The notes under the pieces: generated by a model
What the model was told of the DNA's origin: nothing
The model's database searches: none
The model's input: only the letters and a program-made list of their open reading frames with translations
Shown here: piece by piece, positions 52,573 through 61,831 of the stretch
How the letters are laid out: each line of letters starts with the position of its first letter
Position numbering within the stretch: the stretch's first letter is position 1
From: Pseudidiomarina terrestris
GTDB lineage: Bacteria; Pseudomonadota; Gammaproteobacteria; Enterobacterales; Alteromonadaceae
Assembly: GCF_030466405.1 (NCBI RefSeq)
Contig: NZ_JAGGJF010000002.1
Coordinates: forward strand, 124,001-188,000
Direction: 5' to 3'
Length of the DNA stretch: 64,000 nucleotides
Position numbers and translations under genes: made by a program

Positions 52573-54534
52573 TCACTTATCGGTGTCTGCTGGTTCATTA
52601 CTGTGGCGCGCTTCAAGCGCGCCGAACACTTTGCCGATAATGCTATAAAGGTTTTGCTGATCAAATTGATAATCGGTTTCCGTGTGCACGCGATGAACGA
52701 AGACAAGATCAGAGCTAGGGTAAACACCGAGCATGTGGATGCCGATGCCAGTATGAAAAAACGCGCGTTCTGGACGCTGCTCGTTGGGGTTGATAACATT
52801 CCAAAGCATGCCATAACCAAAGTCCATGTAGCGATTGGTTAAAGAGTAGGACGTGGTACTTTGTTCAATCCACTCACGGGATAAAATACGTTGCCCATTC
52901 CACACACCGAAGTTTTCGTAGAGCTGCCCGTAAAGTGCCATATCGTAAGCAGACATACGGAAATGGTACGCGGGGAATTTAGATTTCTCAGGTTCATATT
53001 GATAAAAACCATCCACTTCTAGCTGACTAATGTCGGTGTCTTCATCAATGGTTGTGTAGCTACCTTTAAAATCTTGCATACCTAATGGCTTAGCAATTTC
53101 CCGGTAGAAGGCAGTGTAGATCGATTCGCCGGTCAACTTTTCAAAAACGGCTCCGGCGACGTTAAAGTCCCAGTTGTTATAAATGTACTGCTCGCCGGGT
53201 TCAAACTTACCGCGTGGAGGCATGGCTGCGAGCATTCCTTCTGAGGTTGCGGCAGAGGGTAAGTAGATGCCCGAGCGCGATTGCAGCAACTGACGTATGG
53301 TCGCGGTCTTTTCGGCCTCGGTTAATGGTGTTGAATCATCAATACCCAGCTCAGCCAAAGTCGCATCGAGGTCGATAATACCGCGCTCAACGTATATACC
53401 GTAAAGCGAGTTCAGCATGGCCTTGCGAATGGAGTGAATGGTGTGTTTTTCATGGATGTCGCCATACTCAAACACGACTTCACCGGCCCGCATAAGGACC
53501 ATTGACGAGGTGCCCGAGGTTTGCAGAAACTGCTCTAGCTCGTCGAGCTTATGGGCATTAAAGGATGCCTTGCTGTCATAACATACTGGATTCTTAATTG
53601 CGGCAACTGCACGGCGCAAAATGTCCTGTTGGGCCGCAGCATTGGCCTCTGGGCGTCCGCCCAGGACGATCGTTTGCGAGTTACCAAGTGTGACTTCGGT
53701 CAGATTCTTTGGCAGCCCGGGCGCGATGGCATGACCTGCAGCTGGATAAATGATGGATGTCACCCGCGCTGCAGGTCCGACGGTCGCAAGCTGCGCTTGT
53801 ATGGCCTGAGCCATTTCGTCGGCAGGCCAGAGCCGGTCATCCGCGCCGGCAAACAACAAAACTTCAGCTTGAATCGAATTCACATCAATGCGAGCCGCCA
53901 CGGCATCAGCATGTTGTAAATCCTGTTGAAAATAGCCTCGGCCAATAAAGCGTTGCGCGGAATAGTCAGGGTTGGAGTGGCGCGGCACAAAGGTCAATGG
54001 CTGGCCGTTAAGGGTCCAGGCTGATGCTTGAGTATCGCCCACAGCTCCCCATACGTGAGAACTGGGCGCAATAGCCATCACCGGGCCATAGTCGCTGGAG
54101 TTCGCGCCGAGCAGTAAAGCGAGTTCTGCACCGCGCGAACTCCCCATAACCGGCACTTGCTGACACTGATTGCGACTTAGCTGCGTTGAGGTATCGATAT
54201 AGTTAAGCGCCGCATCAAAATACTCAAGTGGAATACTGTTAAGCGTTTCTGGCAAATTTGGCAGGCCAAAATAGCCGACGGCCAGCGCCGCAATGCCTTC
54301 TTCAGCGAGAGCTTGTGCGGTCGCTTGCGCGCCACCTAATCCGCCATCTGAGCCGCCTAGCACGATCACTGTTGGCATCGCGCCTGCGCTCTCTTTCGGC
54401 GCAATTAACAGTGCCTGAAGATCGCTTTGGTCAATACGTTGCACCTGCAAATGCTCTGGATAGCCAGGCTCATTACAGCCGATTAAAAGGAGTGCCGAGG
54501 CCAAGAGGCCAACGCGAATACTATTAAGGGTCAT
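52573..54534 (-). CDS. Two-domain lipoprotein: alpha/beta hydrolase fused to a beta-lactamase-fold serine hydrolase
   Basis: 653 residues from the ATG at 54534 (an upstream in-frame ATG at 54567 would hide the lipobox). The signal ends in ALLLIGC, a lipobox, so it should be anchored in the outer or inner membrane. N-terminal domain (about 20-330): TVIVLGGSDGGLGG, nucleophile elbow VPVMGSSRGAELALL, and His in YPAAGHAIAP, a BAAT/dienelactone-hydrolase fold. C-terminal domain (about 345-640): SxxK as SIRK, YNN in EQYIYNNWDFN, and HTG in AFFHTGIG, the class C beta-lactamase family. All three catalytic motifs of both domains appear intact. Substrates are unknown. Confidence 0.82.
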   Translation of the reverse strand: MTLNSIRVGLLASALLLIGCNEPGYPEHLQVQRIDQSDLQALLIAPKESAGAMPTVIVLGGSDGGLGGAQATAQALAEEGIAALAVGYFGLPNLPETLNSIPLEYFDAALNYIDTSTQLSRNQCQQVPVMGSSRGAELALLLGANSSDYGPVMAIAPSSHVWGAVGDTQASAWTLNGQPLTFVPRHSNPDYSAQRFIGRGYFQQDLQHADAVAARIDVNSIQAEVLLFAGADDRLWPADEMAQAIQAQLATVGPAARVTSIIYPAAGHAIAPGLPKNLTEVTLGNSQTIVLGGRPEANAAAQQDILRRAVAAIKNPVCYDSKASFNAHKLDELEQFLQTSGTSSMVLMRAGEVVFEYGDIHEKHTIHSIRKAMLNSLYGIYVERGIIDLDATLAELGIDDSTPLTEAEKTATIRQLLQSRSGIYLPSAATSEGMLAAMPPRGKFEPGEQYIYNNWDFNVAGAVFEKLTGESIYTAFYREIAKPLGMQDFKGSYTTIDEDTDISQLEVDGFYQYEPEKSKFPAYHFRMSAYDMALYGQLYENFGVWNGQRILSREWIEQSTTSYSLTNRYMDFGYGMLWNVINPNEQRPERAFFHTGIGIHMLGVYPSSDLVFVHRVHTETDYQFDQQNLYSIIGKVFGALEARHSNEPADTDK

Positions 54535-54629
54535 GATTTTTCTCGGTTTTTTGTTTATTAGACCCACAGGCTGTTACAGAATCAAGCTGAATTTGTAAAC
54601 AGGTGTTAAACGCAATCGAGGCTGCCGGC

Positions 54630-55358
54630 TTACGACACAGCCTCTCTAGGTTCAGACGCAACAGGTTTGGTTTTATGTAAGGCATAGCCGATAAATCCGC
54701 CGTAGACGTCTATCAGTATGTGCAGCGCGATGGCCACCCAGAGCGATTCGGTTAGGATATAGATGATGCCAAGAACTAAGCCTATGATCGCGGTACGCAG
54801 GACGTTGCCCCAGCCTTGATACAAGTGGCAAAGACCAAATAGCAGACTTCCGACAACTAAGCTGAGAATTACGCCGAATACGTTGCCCAGCACGCCAATG
54901 ATGAAGCCTCTGAACAACAACTCTTCGCAGACTCCAGCGGAGACCGATAGGCCCAGCGTGAACCAGCGCAGCTCTTTACTGGTGGCAGGTACCATCCAGT
55001 CGCTATTTTGCGCGGCATCACGAAACTCGTCCAGTTTCTCAGGATGACTCAGCAGGGCATAGATAGAGTAAAAGAAATAAGCAGAAACGGCGAGAACCAG
55101 GCCAGCACCGATCCAGTTGGATAAGTTACCTTGCCATACTAACCCAAGCTCAGATGGCGATAGTCGGCCGCTAAATAATAACGCCAGCAGCACCGACGTT
55201 GGTATCCACAGAAAAATAATAGCTTCCTTATAGGCGCGGAGTTTTGTTTTCCTGCCCTCGATGATGGCAACTTTGACTTTGTCGGACTCCCAAAGACTGT
55301 ATACCGGCATCGCTACGACGAGTAACAGCATGAACCATTCAGCCGCTTGTATTTGCAT
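54630..55358 (-). CDS. CPBP-family intramembrane metalloprotease (CAAX/Abi-like)
   Basis: 242 residues with about seven to eight membrane segments. Catalytic motifs: EELLFRGF (EExxxR, about residue 138), GLCHLYQ (FxxxH type, about 175) and LHILIDVYGG (HxxxD, about 212). Bacterial members act as membrane proteases, some in bacteriocin self-immunity; the target is unknown. It is divergent from the LysR gene, which may control it. Confidence 0.85.
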   Translation of the reverse strand: MQIQAAEWFMLLLVVAMPVYSLWESDKVKVAIIEGRKTKLRAYKEAIIFLWIPTSVLLALLFSGRLSPSELGLVWQGNLSNWIGAGLVLAVSAYFFYSIYALLSHPEKLDEFRDAAQNSDWMVPATSKELRWFTLGLSVSAGVCEELLFRGFIIGVLGNVFGVILSLVVGSLLFGLCHLYQGWGNVLRTAIIGLVLGIIYILTESLWVAIALHILIDVYGGFIGYALHKTKPVASEPREAVS

Positions 55359-55464
55359 GACATTTCCTCATTTTGCATTCCTTGTTGATGCAGAGAGATT
55401 AATCACTTGCGGAGTATAAATAAATGTATTAATAGTATAGAAAAACTAAACTAAAGGTTTACAC

Positions 55465-56373
55465 GTGTTGCACCCAAGAGATCTAAGCGTGTTTTGTCAG
55501 GTTGCAGAGACCGGCAATATGTCCAGAGTTGCGGAAGCCGAGTCAAAGACGGTGATGGCGATCAGCAAACAGATCGCGCGGCTGGAAAGCGAACTCAATC
55601 AAGCGCTGTTTATACGAACCCGCCGCAAACTGGTTCTCACTGAATTCGGCGCCAAGTTTAAAAAGAAATCTGAGGCTTTCCTGGAACATTACAAGGAACT
55701 GGTTCATTGGCGAGAAACTAGCGAGAGCTCTGTCACCGGTGAATTGCGTGTCGTCTGTCAGGCGAACGATATCGTCAACGAGACGCTGGTACCCTGGATG
55801 GCTGAGTTCACTGCAAAGTATCCGGAGCTTGGCATTGCTTTAGATGTCAAAGAGTCCGTCATCGACATTATTGATGATGACTACGACGTATTCTGGGCTG
55901 TTGGCGATTATCTTGGACAACGGTATCCAGGTTTGAAGCGCAAGGCATTATGGGCGTCGACCTATGGAATATTTGCCTCGCCTGATTACCTAAAGAAAAT
56001 GGGCACGCCTAAAACCGTTGCCGATCTTGAGCGACATAAGGTGATCGGCTATTTGCATAACCAACCCAGTAATGTGCTTATTGCAAGGGGCGCCGATGGC
56101 CAGCCCCAGTATGTTACGCCAAACTGTCAGATTAAAACCGTAGCCGGGCATTTAGAGTTAGCAGAAGCCGGACTCGGTTTAATTAACCTGCCAGTTAATA
56201 CGGCGGCAATGCAGGAAATAATCAAGCAGGGACGGTTGTGCCCAGTCCTTCAGGATGATTGGTGGGAGGGAGCTGAGGTCTACGTTTACTACCACCCGTC
56301 CAGACCGATCCAGGCTAAAATTCGTGCATTCTTAGACTTCTTTATCGCGAAGCGACATGAATGGGAGTTTTAG
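55465..56373 (+). CDS. LysR-family transcriptional regulator
   Basis: 302 residues. N-terminal winged helix (DLSVFCQVAETGNMSRVAEAES with IARLESELNQALFIRTRRKLVLTEFGAKF as family sequence, about 4-55) and a periplasmic-binding-protein-like effector domain (about 90-300). The start codon is GTG (55465) with AAAGG 12 bases upstream. LysR genes often control their divergent neighbour; here that is the CPBP protease gene. The effector is unknown. Confidence 0.88.
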   Translation: MLHPRDLSVFCQVAETGNMSRVAEAESKTVMAISKQIARLESELNQALFIRTRRKLVLTEFGAKFKKKSEAFLEHYKELVHWRETSESSVTGELRVVCQANDIVNETLVPWMAEFTAKYPELGIALDVKESVIDIIDDDYDVFWAVGDYLGQRYPGLKRKALWASTYGIFASPDYLKKMGTPKTVADLERHKVIGYLHNQPSNVLIARGADGQPQYVTPNCQIKTVAGHLELAEAGLGLINLPVNTAAMQEIIKQGRLCPVLQDDWWEGAEVYVYYHPSRPIQAKIRAFLDFFIAKRHEWEF

Positions 56374-56486
56374 CCGGGCTAAGAGGCCTTTGCTATTCTA
56401 GTTACAGAGTCGATGGCGGTGCTTTTGTTGGAATGCTGAGTTTCCCTTAAACGCCATGACATGAACGGCATTCTCGTTAGCCCTCC

Positions 56487-57032
56487 TTAGTCTGCGAACC
56501 AGATATCACCATAAGCTTTCACAAGACCATGCTGGTCGACATCAAGCTGCGTCCGAAAGCCGCTGGCAGGATTATGGTATTCATATAAATTAGCTCCCAG
56601 GCGAGTGTAATATTGCTCGACTGGAACGATGCTGCAATCATTTGGCCGAAACCAGGCGGCATGACAAACGATGGTTTCATTTATCTTAGGCTGCAGGCGT
56701 CGAATGGGCAGTGTATTGGTGGCTGGAGTAAATCCGAGATCGATGTCGTCGGCCCCATTAAGATCCGGTAGATAAACCCGATTCTGGTACCATTTGCCTT
56801 CGTTGTCTCGTGAGAAGGTTAACGGTGCCATTCGGGAGTGTTGAATGCGAACCTCCTGCGTTTGCCAATTAGGGTCGCAAGTAATTTGATAGAGCCACTG
56901 AGCTGAACGATTTGATTCGGTGATGGTTACATCGCCTTCCAAGAGCCAATGAGCTTGTTGACGAATTAATCGGAAGTTTTCAGTGCTGTTTAATTCCTCA
57001 CTTCGCCAACAGACTTCAGCAATAATGCTCAT
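56487..57032 (-). CDS. Putative glycolipid-binding family protein (DUF1089-like)
   Basis: 181 residues from ATG 57032; an upstream in-frame ATG at 57074 gives 14 more. The sequence has strand-rich blocks (QQAHWLLEGDVTITESNRSA, YQITCDPNWQTQEVRIQH, LPDLNGADDIDLGFTPATNT, LPIRRL) that resemble the PF06475 putative glycolipid-binding family. Soluble, no signal peptide or membrane segment. The function is not known. Confidence 0.6.
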   Translation of the reverse strand: MSIIAEVCWRSEELNSTENFRLIRQQAHWLLEGDVTITESNRSAQWLYQITCDPNWQTQEVRIQHSRMAPLTFSRDNEGKWYQNRVYLPDLNGADDIDLGFTPATNTLPIRRLQPKINETIVCHAAWFRPNDCSIVPVEQYYTRLGANLYEYHNPASGFRTQLDVDQHGLVKAYGDIWFAD

Positions 57033-57213
57033 CGGTTTTCCCCTTCGATAAAAATCGATACTGTATATAATCACAGTTATGATGGCAATGGTCGTTTATC
57101 GCTGAGCGGCATAAGCTTATGGCAGAGCACATTACGGAAGTCTAAGTAGCTAATTTTTGGGTATACTGATTTTTGATCGTCGATGATTTTGTTCAGGATT
57201 TGCGGGAGTAATA

Positions 57214-57528
57214 ATGATTGGTATTCTTTTGGAGTTCGAAGTTAAGAAGGGCTTTGAAGACAAATTTTTAAAAGCCTGGGACGAAACCACAGAAATTATT
57301 TATCGCAATTTTGGCAGTCTGGGTTCCAGGTTGCACCGTGAAGAAGAGGGGCTGTACGTAGCTTATGCTCAGTGGCCCAGCGTTGAGGTGTACGAAAGTG
57401 AGCAACATTGGTCTGACGATGATTTATCTGTGCGGGAAGCTATGCGTGCTGCGTTAGTGGGTGGCAAACCGAGGTCAATACGCAGACTTTCGGTTGTGTC
57501 AGACCTTTTAAAAAACGAGCCGGCCTGA
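57214..57528 (+). CDS. Antibiotic biosynthesis monooxygenase (ABM)-fold small protein
   Basis: 104 residues: GILLEFEVKKGFEDKFLKAW at the start, a central RLHREEEGLYVAYAQWP, and a helical tail. The pattern is the dimeric ferredoxin-like ABM fold seen in small quinol monooxygenases and in heme-binding relatives. GGGAG is 5 bases before the ATG. No cofactor residues can be assigned; the function is unknown. Confidence 0.65.
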   Translation: MIGILLEFEVKKGFEDKFLKAWDETTEIIYRNFGSLGSRLHREEEGLYVAYAQWPSVEVYESEQHWSDDDLSVREAMRAALVGGKPRSIRRLSVVSDLLKNEPA

Positions 57529-57628
57529 TAGTGATAAGTGAGAGCATGTTTTCTTCTATCGGCTGCTCATCTATTGTCCGGTTTGGGGTACGCAGACTTT
57601 AAAAATACTAAGCGTCCAGGAGCAAACG

Positions 57629-58033
57629 ATGAGTATGCGAATCGCTTTAAAAGTTCTTATGGTTTGGGCGGGGATCCTTGTCCTGGCTATTGCCAACGGA
57701 TTACTGCGTGAGTCTGTACTTCTACCCACATTCGGAACTCCGGCGGCACTTGTTCTAAGCGGGCTGATACTCTCAGCCTTGATCCTTATGGTGGCGTATT
57801 TCTCGCTGCCCTGGCTGCAGCTTAAAAACAACGCTCAGCTGTTTTTGGTTGGTATAAGCTGGCTAGCGCTGACGCTTGTTTTTGAATTTTCATTTGGGCT
57901 TTGGCAGGGCAAATCGTGGCCTGAATTACTTGAGGCCTATTCATTTAAGGATGGCAATATCTGGCTTGTTGTTCTTTTGGTTACAACTCTTTCGCCCTAT
58001 ATTGCTGGCAAACTGAGAGTGTGGTGGAAGTGA
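57629..58033 (+). CDS. Hypothetical four-span membrane protein
   Basis: 134 residues with hydrophobic segments at about 7-27, 39-60, 70-90 and 112-128, starting MSMRIALKVLMVWAGILVLA. I do not recognise a named family with confidence; the GLLRESVLLPTFG motif resembles a small group of conserved bacterial membrane proteins. No catalytic motif is visible. AGGAGCAAACG precedes the ATG. Confidence 0.65.
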   Translation: MSMRIALKVLMVWAGILVLAIANGLLRESVLLPTFGTPAALVLSGLILSALILMVAYFSLPWLQLKNNAQLFLVGISWLALTLVFEFSFGLWQGKSWPELLEAYSFKDGNIWLVVLLVTTLSPYIAGKLRVWWK

Positions 58034-58129
58034 GTGTGGTAAAGACTGATTTTACTGCAGACTTCAAGTAACTGTGTGTCGTTCCGAAACTGCCCTTCAT
58101 TAAGGGAGCAGATTTTTAAGGAAAAAATA

Positions 58130-58936
58130 ATGAAATTTGGTTGGTTGTTTTTTGGTCTCTTATTTCCGGTGGTTGCTTTTGCTAATTCCGACTTTGTGAA
58201 AGTTAAGGGGTATGAGCTCGAATATGAGATTGCAGGAAATGGCAGTGAAGTCATTCTCTTGGAGGCCGGCGGCAGCGCAGGCATGTCTGACTGGGAACCT
58301 GTTTTTGAAAGACTATCAGAGCACGCAAAAGTTATTCGTTATTCTCGAGTCGGTAATGGTAACTCTACTGCAATCAAGCAGCACTTTACTTCCCAAGACT
58401 ACGCTGAACAAGCTAGCGCTCTGCTAACCGAACTAGGTATTCAACAACCTGTCATATTTGTCGCTCACTCCTATGGGGGAAGTGTTGCACGAGATTTTGC
58501 AGCAGCTTACCCCGAGCAGATAAAAGCGCTCATGATGTTAGATCCCTCGTCCGAGCATGATGTTGATATTTTACGCGCTATCGACTTAGAAAAGGGCAAC
58601 GAAGAAATTGCTCAAATCAAACTCGCCGATATGGAAGGTGGCATGTCCAATCAATATTTGGACTTTTGGAGTAAGCGGCCGTTACCCGATTACCCACAAA
58701 TTAAAGATATGCCAGTAACAGTAATTACTTCGGTAAAGAAAATGGAGAACCCACCGAACTTATTCTTCACTGATCAAGGAAGAAAAATGTGGGGTGAGCT
58801 TTGGCAGAATTGGACGACCGCGTTTCCTCAAGGTAAATCTGTTTTAACTGAAAAAAGCGGTCACTTTGTACAATTGGATGAGCCTGAGTTGGTCATTAGT
58901 GAGCTTTTGTCATTGATGCAAAAGCTCGAGAAGTAG
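58130..58936 (+). CDS. Secreted alpha/beta-fold hydrolase
   Basis: 268 residues with a signal peptide (WLFFGLLFPVVAFANS). Oxyanion segment VILLEAGGSAGMSDWEP, nucleophile elbow IFVAHSYGGSVARDFA (Ser near residue 122), and catalytic His in TEKSGHFVQLDEP near the C-terminus. The base composition is more AT-rich than the housekeeping part of the window. AAGGA is 7 bases before the ATG at 58130. The substrate is unknown; it has no operon partner. Confidence 0.82.
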   Translation: MKFGWLFFGLLFPVVAFANSDFVKVKGYELEYEIAGNGSEVILLEAGGSAGMSDWEPVFERLSEHAKVIRYSRVGNGNSTAIKQHFTSQDYAEQASALLTELGIQQPVIFVAHSYGGSVARDFAAAYPEQIKALMMLDPSSEHDVDILRAIDLEKGNEEIAQIKLADMEGGMSNQYLDFWSKRPLPDYPQIKDMPVTVITSVKKMENPPNLFFTDQGRKMWGELWQNWTTAFPQGKSVLTEKSGHFVQLDEPELVISELLSLMQKLEK

Positions 58937-59137
58937 CTGTGCTAAGGTCTGCTTAGAGCGAATTGGGGACTAATTTGCAGTCCATCAGAGCGTCCGCTGC
59001 TCGCTACGGCCCTTTAGTTTAGCGGCACTTGTTGACGTCATTATTAAATAGTGCTGAACGTCGGGGATGTTACCACCGTTAAATACACAGTGTTTGCTAG
59101 CCACCTTGAAAGCTCAGGTACAGAGCCTAATTTCAAT

Positions 59138-59165
59138 TTGGCTTAATTTGTCACCATGTTATAAA
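59138..59165 (+). promoter_or_regulatory. Likely promoter of the GIY-YIG gene pair
   Basis: TTGGCT (59138-59143), a 16-base spacer and TATAAA (59160-59165). The -10 is 5/6 and the -35 4/6 to sigma-70 consensus. It lies 38 bases before the first gene. Confidence 0.5.
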
Positions 59166-59203
59166 TAACCTATCCCAATCAATCACGAAAAGGACAATGT
59201 GCG

Positions 59204-60544
59204 ATGGATAGCATTGTAGTGTACTTACCTTTAGGCTTTATTGCCGCAACGATTATCTTAGTTTTTTATGGTACTTCCCAAAATAAACAATACCAAGCAC
59301 GCCTAAAGTACATTGAGCAGCGAGAGTCGATGTTATCGGATGAATCAGTTGACGAGCGCCTCTCGCAACAGCTAAAGCAAAAAGCAGTTTTTCAGGAGAA
59401 GCAGCGTGTGGGCCGCGACTATTTGGATAAACTTGAGAAAGCGATTGAACCAACAACAGCGCAACTAAAGCGGATTGAAGTGGGGTTGGTACCTCCTATT
59501 TTCCGGTTCGACGACAGTGAAGATTTAAAAGAGAGCATTCGTAAGTGCCGAGAAGAGCAGTTTGAGTGTATTGGCGAGGGCTTGGCTACTAATTCTTTTA
59601 CTCAGTGGGAGTGGATGGGAAGTCGCTCAGATGGGAACCGTATGGTCAGTGATTATCGAAAATTGTTACTCGATGCTTTTAATGCTGAGTTTGAGGTTAT
59701 CAGGCGACAAATGCGGGCGGCCACGTTTGATAAAGCCGTGGAGAAGCTAGAACGTTTAGTTGACCAGCTTTCCAAGCTTGGTGAGACCGCGGGGGTTCAG
59801 ATATCGCGGCGTTATGCATTGCTCAAAAAAGATGAACTTAAGTGTTGGCATACAGAGCTTGACCATCGCGAAGAGCTCAAGCAGGAGCGTAAGCGGCAGA
59901 GAGAGTTATTACGTTCTCAGCAAAGTTCGGGGGACGATTCTGAGGAGTTGTCAGAAGAGATTGCGTCACGGGAAAGTGAGTTACGTAAAGCGCAGAAGAA
60001 AGCAGAGCAGCTGGCTGGCGCTGAGCGGGCACGATTAGAGCGTTTGATTGAAGATATCAAGGCAGAGAAGGCGCGGTTAGAGGAAAAGCAGACTCGGGCG
60101 ATGTCACAAGCGCAGATCACGCGAGCCGGTTATATCTATGTCATCTCGAATGAAGGCTGTTTTGGTGAAGGTGTGGTTAAGATTGGTATGACTCGACGCT
60201 TAGAGCCAATGGATAGGGTGAGAGAACTTGGTGATGCATCAGTGCCGTTCAGGTTTGATGTCCATGCGCTGGCCTTTGTTGAAGATGCTCCAGCATTAGA
60301 AAATACATTACATAATGTCTTTAATGATCGGCGGGTAAACACGGAGAATTTCCGTAAAGAGTTTTTCCGGGTGTCACCGGAAGAGGTGCGCTCGGCCATA
60401 GAAGAAAAGGGAATTGATACGGACTGGTACCTGATAGCAGAGGCTAAGGAATACCATGAGTCGGAATTAATGCGAAACGCTATGAAACAGGCAAAGCGTG
60501 CTCGTAAAGAGCGTGAAGACTCAACTCTACCGGAGGCAATATGA
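59204..60544 (+). CDS. Membrane-anchored coiled-coil protein with DUF4041-like middle and C-terminal GIY-YIG (T5orf172/MUG113-type) domain, first paralogue
   Basis: 446 residues. One N-terminal membrane span (VYLPLGFIAATIILVFY, about 6-22), then a DUF4041-like region (about 85-225; KLLLDAFNAEFEVIRRQM is typical), a highly charged coiled-coil (about 225-305), and a GIY-YIG domain (about 307-395). Nuclease residues are in place: YIYVI for GIY, VKIGMTRR for YIG, Arg in RVRELGDAS, and Glu in ALENTLHNVF, plus the RVN-EFF tail. The fold is known from phage T5 Orf172 and from DNA-cleaving GIY-YIG enzymes. AGGA lies before the ATG. The stop overlaps the next gene's start (ATGA). A role in foreign-DNA control is inferred. 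Confidence 0.82.
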   Translation: MDSIVVYLPLGFIAATIILVFYGTSQNKQYQARLKYIEQRESMLSDESVDERLSQQLKQKAVFQEKQRVGRDYLDKLEKAIEPTTAQLKRIEVGLVPPIFRFDDSEDLKESIRKCREEQFECIGEGLATNSFTQWEWMGSRSDGNRMVSDYRKLLLDAFNAEFEVIRRQMRAATFDKAVEKLERLVDQLSKLGETAGVQISRRYALLKKDELKCWHTELDHREELKQERKRQRELLRSQQSSGDDSEELSEEIASRESELRKAQKKAEQLAGAERARLERLIEDIKAEKARLEEKQTRAMSQAQITRAGYIYVISNEGCFGEGVVKIGMTRRLEPMDRVRELGDASVPFRFDVHALAFVEDAPALENTLHNVFNDRRVNTENFRKEFFRVSPEEVRSAIEEKGIDTDWYLIAEAKEYHESELMRNAMKQAKRARKEREDSTLPEAI

Positions 60545-61785
60545 CGACAGGGCTAATTATTTTGGGTATCACCATACTGGCCTTTACTGTAAGTGCCTAT
60601 TTTGCAGTTAAAGCTCATCGTCGGGCTGCATCGGTCGCGGCAGACTATGAACGGCTGTCTGCGGTTTTTTCCGAGGTTGATAAAGGTCAGGCTGAGCTTG
60701 ATGAGATTGAGCAGGGTTACAGAGATTTACAAACACAGTATACCCGTCGAAAACAAGAGTTAGAGTCGAACCGCCGAGTTATAGCGCAATATGACATTGG
60801 CGCAGGTACGGTTGATGACTCGCTAATCCAAGTAACGCATAGCACGAACGATATTGATGACTTACAGATTCAGCTATCAAGTGTGAAAGACTCAATAAAA
60901 GCGATGGTGAAGGCCAAGCGTGCGTGTGTTTGTTATATGGGCGATGACATTACCATTAATGGTCGTAAGGCCGGTGTTAAAACGCTTTTCAATCGTGAAG
61001 TACGGCTGCGCCTCCGGTGTTTCGACAATGAGGTGAAATCAGCCGTTGCGTTGGCTAATTGGAATAATATCGGACGACTAAATGAGCGAGTTAGACGAGC
61101 GTTCAAAGAGATTAATGACCGCGGGCAGCTGGTTAAAACATTCATAGATAAAAAATATCTTGAGCTTCGGCTTAAAGAACTGAATTTGAGTTTCGAAATA
61201 TCCGAGTTGAAGGCGTTGAAGAAGGAAGAGGAGCGCGAAGAAAGCCTTTTAGAGCGTGAAGCAGAGAGAGAAGAGCAAAAGATAAAGGTGGCAGCTGAGA
61301 AAGCCAGAAGAGACAGAGAGCGAATGGAGAAGCTTGTCGAAAGAGAGTTGGCTAAGTTAGATGGTATGACCGAGGCACAACGCCAAGAGCTGGAAATGCA
61401 TAGGAGAGAGCTTGAGGAGCTTAAAAGCCGCGAGCAAAGAGCAGTATCGATGGCGCAGCAGACCAGAGCTGGTTTTGTTTACGTTATCTCGAACGTTAAT
61501 TCATTTGGTGAGGGGGTTGTGAAGATCGGAATGACACGCCGTGCCGACCCGAATGAGCGAGTCCGTGAGTTGGGTGATGCATCAGTACCGGATACTTTCG
61601 ATGTGCATGGTTTCTTCTACTGTGAGGATGCGCCAAAATTAGAGTCAGACATTCACAAAACATTTGATGACAAGCGCGTAAACCTTATCAATAAGCGAAA
61701 GGAGTTTTTCTTTATCGATGTCGACGATGCGTTAAAGAAAATCGAGTCACTTGAGATTGAAACAACACCAGTGGCGTTCGGTTAA
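60541..61785 (+). CDS. Second paralogue: membrane-anchored DUF4041-like/GIY-YIG protein
   Basis: 414 residues with the same plan: a membrane span at the start (LIILGITILAFTVSAYFAV, about 5-23), an N-terminal coiled-coil (about 28-80), a DUF4041-like region (about 115-230; the core reads LRLRCFDNEVKSAV), a long acidic/basic coiled-coil (about 230-305), and a GIY-YIG domain (about 309-400; FVYVIS, VKIGMTRR, RVRELGDAS, PKLESDIHKTF, RKEFF). The C-terminal domains of the two genes are very similar while the N-terminal halves differ, so they are ancient duplicates, possibly forming a heteromer. ATGA overlap with the first gene. Confidence 0.82.
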   Translation: MTTGLIILGITILAFTVSAYFAVKAHRRAASVAADYERLSAVFSEVDKGQAELDEIEQGYRDLQTQYTRRKQELESNRRVIAQYDIGAGTVDDSLIQVTHSTNDIDDLQIQLSSVKDSIKAMVKAKRACVCYMGDDITINGRKAGVKTLFNREVRLRLRCFDNEVKSAVALANWNNIGRLNERVRRAFKEINDRGQLVKTFIDKKYLELRLKELNLSFEISELKALKKEEEREESLLEREAEREEQKIKVAAEKARRDRERMEKLVERELAKLDGMTEAQRQELEMHRRELEELKSREQRAVSMAQQTRAGFVYVISNVNSFGEGVVKIGMTRRADPNERVRELGDASVPDTFDVHGFFYCEDAPKLESDIHKTFDDKRVNLINKRKEFFFIDVDDALKKIESLEIETTPVAFG

Positions 61786-61831
61786 GCTCTGTTGAGTCCG
61801 CGGCAAGTTAATGTTTAGTGGATAACTAAAG

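Noticed and set aside
56374-57060. Integron attC-like sites (GGGCTAA at about 56375 and TTAGCCC at about 56476)
   Set aside because: The core does not fit GTTRRRY, spacing and secondary sites are absent, and no integrase is visible.
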